Part shown: positions 7,796 to 10,460 of the stretch, in pieces
How positions within the stretch are numbered: position 1 is the stretch's first letter
How the letters are laid out: the number at the start of each line of letters is the position of its first letter
Source of the DNA: Synergistales bacterium
GTDB taxonomy: Bacteria; Synergistota; Synergistia; Synergistales; Aminobacteriaceae
NCBI GenBank assembly: GCA_025997935.1
Contig: BNVG01000070.1
Span: 1-10,460 of the forward strand
Reading direction: 5' to 3'
DNA length: 10,460 nucleotides
Notes under the pieces: generated by a model
What the model saw: only the letters and a program-made list of their open reading frames with translations
Database searches by the model: none
Told to the model about the DNA's origin: nothing
Made by a program: the position numbers and the translations under genes

Positions 7796-8995
7796 ATGCC
7801 GGAGTGCGGGGGAGCCCTTGAGGGGCTCGTTGTGCTTGACTTGACGCGCGTACTTGCGGGGCCGTTTTGTTCTATGATGTTTGCCGACATGGGAGCTACC
7901 GTTATCAAGATAGAGGAGCCCTCCAAAGGCGACGACACGCGCACTATGGGGCCCTTCAAGAACGGGGAAAGCGCCTATTACATGAACCTCAACCGCAACA
8001 AAAAGGGAGTCACCCTCAATCTTAAAAATCCAAAAGGGAAAAAAATTTTTATCGACCTCGTCAAAAAGGCTGACGTGGTTCTGGAAAACTACCGCCCGGG
8101 CGTGATGGAAAAATTGGGCTTGGGCTACGAGTCGCTCAGGGAGATAAACCCGCGCATAGTTTACGGCGCGGTCTCGGGCTTCGGACACACGGGGCCTTAC
8201 ACGCAAAAGCCCGGCTACGACATCATCGCTCAGGCCATGAGTGGCCTCATGAGCACGACGGGCTGGCCGGGCGGCTCGCCGACGCGCACCGGCACGGCCA
8301 TAGGCGACGTGCTGGGCGGTTTGTCACTGGCCATCGGGGTACTCTCGGCCATCTATCGGCGCTCGCATACGGGGCAGGGTCAGAAGGTCGATATAGCCCT
8401 CGTGGACTCAGCCGTGGCGAGCCTTGAGATAATCAACATGATTTACAACGTCGAAGGGCGAATCCCCGGGCGTATCGGCAACCGCTACGAGTCGTCTTAT
8501 CCCTACGACACCTTTGAGGCGTCCGACGGAGAAGTGGTCATCGGGGGCGGGAACAACAAATTGTGGCTGAATCTCTGCGACGTCATGGGCGTACCGGAAC
8601 TAAAGGGAAACGACCGCTATAAAAACAACGCCGACCGCGTAAACTGTCACGAGGAGATTAAAACCATAGTCGAGAAGTGGACGAAGACCCTGACCGTAGC
8701 GGGCGTCCTCGAGACCCTCGACAAGGCCGGCATTCCATGCGCTCCGATATATGACATAAGCCAGGTTGTGGCCGACCCGCACATCGCCGGAGCCAGGAAG
8801 ATGTTTGTGGATATAGAGCATCCGGTGGCCGGAAAGCTCAAGCTGACCGGGAGCCATATAAAACTCTCGGGCACGCCGGCGTCGGTCAGAACTCCCTCTC
8901 CGTCCTTGGGGCAGGACAACGGCGAGGTATACGGCTCGCTTCTCGGCCTCTCAAGCGACGACATAGCCGCGCTCAAACAGGAAGGGGCGCTTTAG
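7796..8995 (+). CDS. CaiB/BaiF family (class III) CoA-transferase
   Basis: A 399-residue class III CoA-transferase, full length for the family, expected to move CoA from an acyl-CoA donor to a free organic acid in the cytosol. It opens with the family hallmark VVLDLTRVLAGPFCSMMFADMGA (12-34). ENYRPGVMEKLGLGY (97-111) and SGFGHTGPYTQKPGYD (127-142) follow. The catalytic aspartate is Asp171 in TAIGDVLGG, matching Asp169 of formyl-CoA transferase. The ATG at 7796 is chosen over an upstream in-frame TTG (7754) because AGGGGG lies 10 nt before it and homologous sequence begins just after. The next gene, an HMG-CoA lyase, starts 3 bp after the stop, so the two almost surely form one operon. A succinyl-CoA:3-hydroxy-3-methylglutarate transferase role, as in human SUGCT, is a reasonable inference but the acid is not proven. 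Confidence 0.93.
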   Translation: MPECGGALEGLVVLDLTRVLAGPFCSMMFADMGATVIKIEEPSKGDDTRTMGPFKNGESAYYMNLNRNKKGVTLNLKNPKGKKIFIDLVKKADVVLENYRPGVMEKLGLGYESLREINPRIVYGAVSGFGHTGPYTQKPGYDIIAQAMSGLMSTTGWPGGSPTRTGTAIGDVLGGLSLAIGVLSAIYRRSHTGQGQKVDIALVDSAVASLEIINMIYNVEGRIPGRIGNRYESSYPYDTFEASDGEVVIGGGNNKLWLNLCDVMGVPELKGNDRYKNNADRVNCHEEIKTIVEKWTKTLTVAGVLETLDKAGIPCAPIYDISQVVADPHIAGARKMFVDIEHPVAGKLKLTGSHIKLSGTPASVRTPSPSLGQDNGEVYGSLLGLSSDDIAALKQEGAL

Positions 8996-8998
8996 AAA

Positions 8999-9943
8999 AT
9001 GCCAAGTTCAATAGACTTTAAGGCGCTGCCGCGCCGCGCCGAGATAGTCGAGGTCTGCCCCCGCGACGGTTTTCAAAATATCAAAACTTTTATACCGACG
9101 GCTCAGAAAATAGCTATACTCGACGCGCTGAGCGAAGTCGGGTATAAAACCATCGAGGTTACGTCTTTCGTCAGTCCTAAGGCCGTGCCGCAGATGGCGG
9201 ACGCGCTTGAGGTCATGACCGACTTCAAGCGCAAACACCCCGACATAGAGGCCGTAGCCCTTGTGCCGAACGTCAAGGGCGCGGAGAAGGCCTTGCTTGG
9301 CGGGGCCGACACGCTGAACTTCGTGCTGTCGGCGAGCGAGTCACACAACATGGAGAACACGCGCAAAACCATCGACGAGTCCCTTGTGGCGCTTGCGGAG
9401 GTCTGCAAGTTAGCCGACGCCGCGGGTAAGGCAAAGGTTCACGCCAGCGTCGCCACGTCGTTTTATTGCCCGTTTGAGGGTGAAATCGCCAAGTCCGCCG
9501 TGCTCAGGATAGTCGATAAAGCGTTCTCTTTAGGCTGCGCCGGGGTTTCCATAGCCGACACGATAGGGACGGCGCACCCGGTCAAGTTGCAGGATACCCT
9601 GTCGGCTGTGCGCGAGAGATACCCTAATCAAAAGATAGTCTTGCACTTGCACGACACTCATGGCTTCGCGCTCGCCAACACCCTCGTCGCCCTGTCGCTT
9701 GGGTTCACGATTTTCGACGCCTCAGTCGGTGGACTTGGAGGTTGCCCCTTCGCGCCCGGCGCAGCCGGGAACGTCGCCACGGAGGATATGGTGAACTTCT
9801 TGGAGAAAATAGGCGTGTCTACGGACTTGAACCTGAAAAAGATCCTGGAGATCTCGGCGCGGATTCCCGAAAAGACAGGCGCGGCGCTTTGCAGTCATCT
9901 GGCGGCGGTTCAGTCGGCGGCCTGCGCGGGCGGGGGCGCGTAA
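8999..9943 (+). CDS. Hydroxymethylglutaryl-CoA lyase family protein
   Basis: A 314-residue TIM-barrel lyase of the HMG-CoA lyase/DRE-TIM family, which splits 3-hydroxy-3-methylglutaryl-CoA to acetyl-CoA and acetoacetate at a divalent metal. Key residues are in place: Arg22 and Asp23 in CPRDGFQN, Glu53 in IEVTSFVSPKAVPQMAD, the metal histidines His216 and His218 in HLHDTHG, and Cys249 in the glycine loop GGLGGCPFAPGAAGN with Asn258. These fit HMG-CoA lyase better than isopropylmalate or homocitrate synthase. The ATG at 8999 is three bases after the CoA-transferase stop; AAGGGG, inside the end of that gene, is about 11 nt upstream, so coupling is likely. The C-terminus ends in a short Ala/Gly run. 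Some family members act on related 3-hydroxy-acyl-CoAs, so the substrate is probable, not certain. Confidence 0.92.
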   Translation: MPSSIDFKALPRRAEIVEVCPRDGFQNIKTFIPTAQKIAILDALSEVGYKTIEVTSFVSPKAVPQMADALEVMTDFKRKHPDIEAVALVPNVKGAEKALLGGADTLNFVLSASESHNMENTRKTIDESLVALAEVCKLADAAGKAKVHASVATSFYCPFEGEIAKSAVLRIVDKAFSLGCAGVSIADTIGTAHPVKLQDTLSAVRERYPNQKIVLHLHDTHGFALANTLVALSLGFTIFDASVGGLGGCPFAPGAAGNVATEDMVNFLEKIGVSTDLNLKKILEISARIPEKTGAALCSHLAAVQSAACAGGGA

Positions 9944-9960
9944 AAAACGCTGGCGTTTTT
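9943..9960 (+). terminator. Weak hairpin after the lyase gene
   Basis: AAAAACG (9943-9949), loop CTGG, then CGTTTTT (9954-9960). It is a 7-bp stem with a T-run that is itself part of the stem, directly after the stop codon. It is A/T-rich and so only a weak terminator candidate. Confidence 0.4.
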
Positions 9961-10042
9961 GAAAATCAGCAAAAACCTTGGGTCTTAAGACTCATTTTAT
10001 CTCTTTATATCAAAAAAAGTAAGCCATGAAGCCGAAAAAGGC

Positions 10043-10070
10043 TTGCATAATTTGTGAAGCCTGTTACAAT
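10043..10070 (+). promoter_or_regulatory. Promoter of the HU gene
   Basis: TTGCAT (10043-10048), a 16-nt spacer and TACAAT (10065-10070, 5 of 6), with RNA start near 10077 and a leader of about 25 nt. The layout matches the promoter at 4488-4515. AAGCC occurs three times nearby (10021, 10029, 10057) and AAGCC/GGCTT (10029-10033 and 10040-10044) could pair across the -35. Confidence 0.6.
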
Positions 10071-10101
10071 GCAGAAAAATCTTTAGTTGGAGGTGTAAGT
10101 T

Positions 10102-10410
10102 ATGACGAAAGCCGATCTCATTGATGGTATCGCCGAAAAGCTCGACATGAAAAAGAAGGACGTTACGCCCGTTGTCGAGGAGGTCTTCGATTCCATCCAG
10201 GGTACCCTTGCCAAGGGAGAGAAATGCACGTTTGTGGGTTTTGGCGTGTTCGAGGTGAAAGATCGCGCGGCCCGTGAGGGGCGCAATCCTCAGGATCCCA
10301 CCAAGATAGTCAAGATCCCGGCGAAGAAAGTCCCCGTGTTCCGCCCCGGCAAAGAGCTGAAAGAGAAAGTTTTGGCGGTGAAGCCCGCCAAGACGGTGAA
10401 GAAGAAGTAA
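10102..10410 (+). CDS. hup: HU-type DNA-binding protein
   Basis: A small nucleoid protein that dimerises and bends DNA. Its 102 residues cover the whole HU/IHF fold: an N-terminal helical part with MTKADLIDGIAEKLDMKKKDV, the turn VGFGVFEVKDRAAREGRNPQ (45-64), and the arm with Pro63, the residue that intercalates into DNA, followed by KVPVFRPGKELKEKV (76-90). Compared with about 90 residues for classic HU it carries a short extra C-terminal tail of Lys, Pro and Ala (KPAKTVKKK). The ATG at 10102 has a strong GGAGGTG 6 nt upstream and its own promoter, so it is probably transcribed alone and at high level. Sequence alone does not separate HU from IHF firmly, but the single-gene context and RNPQ motif favour HU. 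Confidence 0.95.
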   Translation: MTKADLIDGIAEKLDMKKKDVTPVVEEVFDSIQGTLAKGEKCTFVGFGVFEVKDRAAREGRNPQDPTKIVKIPAKKVPVFRPGKELKEKVLAVKPAKTVKKK

Positions 10411-10440
10411 GCTCACGGAATCGAGCGCTTAGGCGCGTTT

Positions 10441-10456
10441 TAAGGCGGCCGCCTTA
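10441..10456. repeat. 16-nt perfect palindrome after the HU gene
   Basis: TAAGGCGGCCGCCTTA reads the same on both strands. As RNA it gives a 6-bp stem with a GGCC loop. It lies 31 bases after the HU stop and four bases before the window edge, so a following T-run cannot be seen. It may be a terminator stem or a protein site. Confidence 0.5.
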
Positions 10457-10460
10457 TAAG

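Noticed and set aside
7778..8206. Open frame of 142 codons on the minus strand inside the CoA-transferase gene
   Set aside because: The + strand frame carries clear family motifs throughout; the antisense frame has none.
9742..10029. Open frame of 95 codons overlapping the end of the lyase gene
   Set aside because: Arg/Gly-rich out-of-frame translation of the lyase gene running into the intergenic region, without a start signal.
10423..10440. GCGC-TTAG-GCGC with a following TTTT as HU terminator
   Set aside because: The stem is only 4 bp and the T-run four bases; too weak to call.

Overview
The window is chromosomal DNA of a bacterium with about 50-55 % GC, tight gene packing and several GTG/TTG starts. 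I see no phage, insertion sequence, CRISPR array or RNA gene. The gene content would suit an anaerobic, amino-acid-fermenting bacterium of the Synergistota type: a CarD regulator, a LysM/M23 envelope peptidase, a CaiB-type CoA-transferase next to an HMG-CoA lyase, and a KdgT permease. No gene here proves the phylum, so this is a low-to-moderate-confidence inference.

Layout. (1) 1-1004, +: a KdgT-type 2-keto-3-deoxygluconate permease, missing only its first few residues at the window edge, followed by a textbook intrinsic terminator (1023-1051). (2) 1056-4352, -: an envelope LysM/M23 peptidase gene, then pyrG (CTP synthase). Between them is an 18-bp hairpin built on a repeated heptamer. (3) 4545-7075, +: a compact operon of a class I aminotransferase, a YbaK-type aminoacyl-tRNA deacylase and rsmA (16S rRNA dimethyltransferase). 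It has a 10-bp gap, then an 8-bp overlap, and all three starts are non-ATG. (4) 7047-7589, -: a CarD-family RNA polymerase-binding regulator whose 3' end overlaps rsmA tail to tail by 29 bp. (5) 7590-7795: a divergent control region with a 12-bp perfect inverted repeat in the carD leader and two TTTTACCAT repeats one helical turn apart. (6) 7796-9943, +: CoA-transferase and HMG-CoA lyase, 3 bp apart, probably a two-step module that activates and cleaves a free acid. (7) 10102-10410, +: an HU-type DNA-binding protein with its own good promoter, followed by a 16-nt palindrome at the window edge.

Most genes are housekeeping: nucleotide synthesis, ribosome maturation, tRNA quality control, nucleoid and cell wall. 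The metabolic parts are sugar-acid uptake, transamination and acyl-CoA cleavage. There is no intergenic stretch above 300 bases; the longest is 206 bases (7590-7795). I found no convincing undescribed multi-gene system. The items most worth a second look are the carD control region, the CoA-transferase/lyase pair and two structured intergenic elements.
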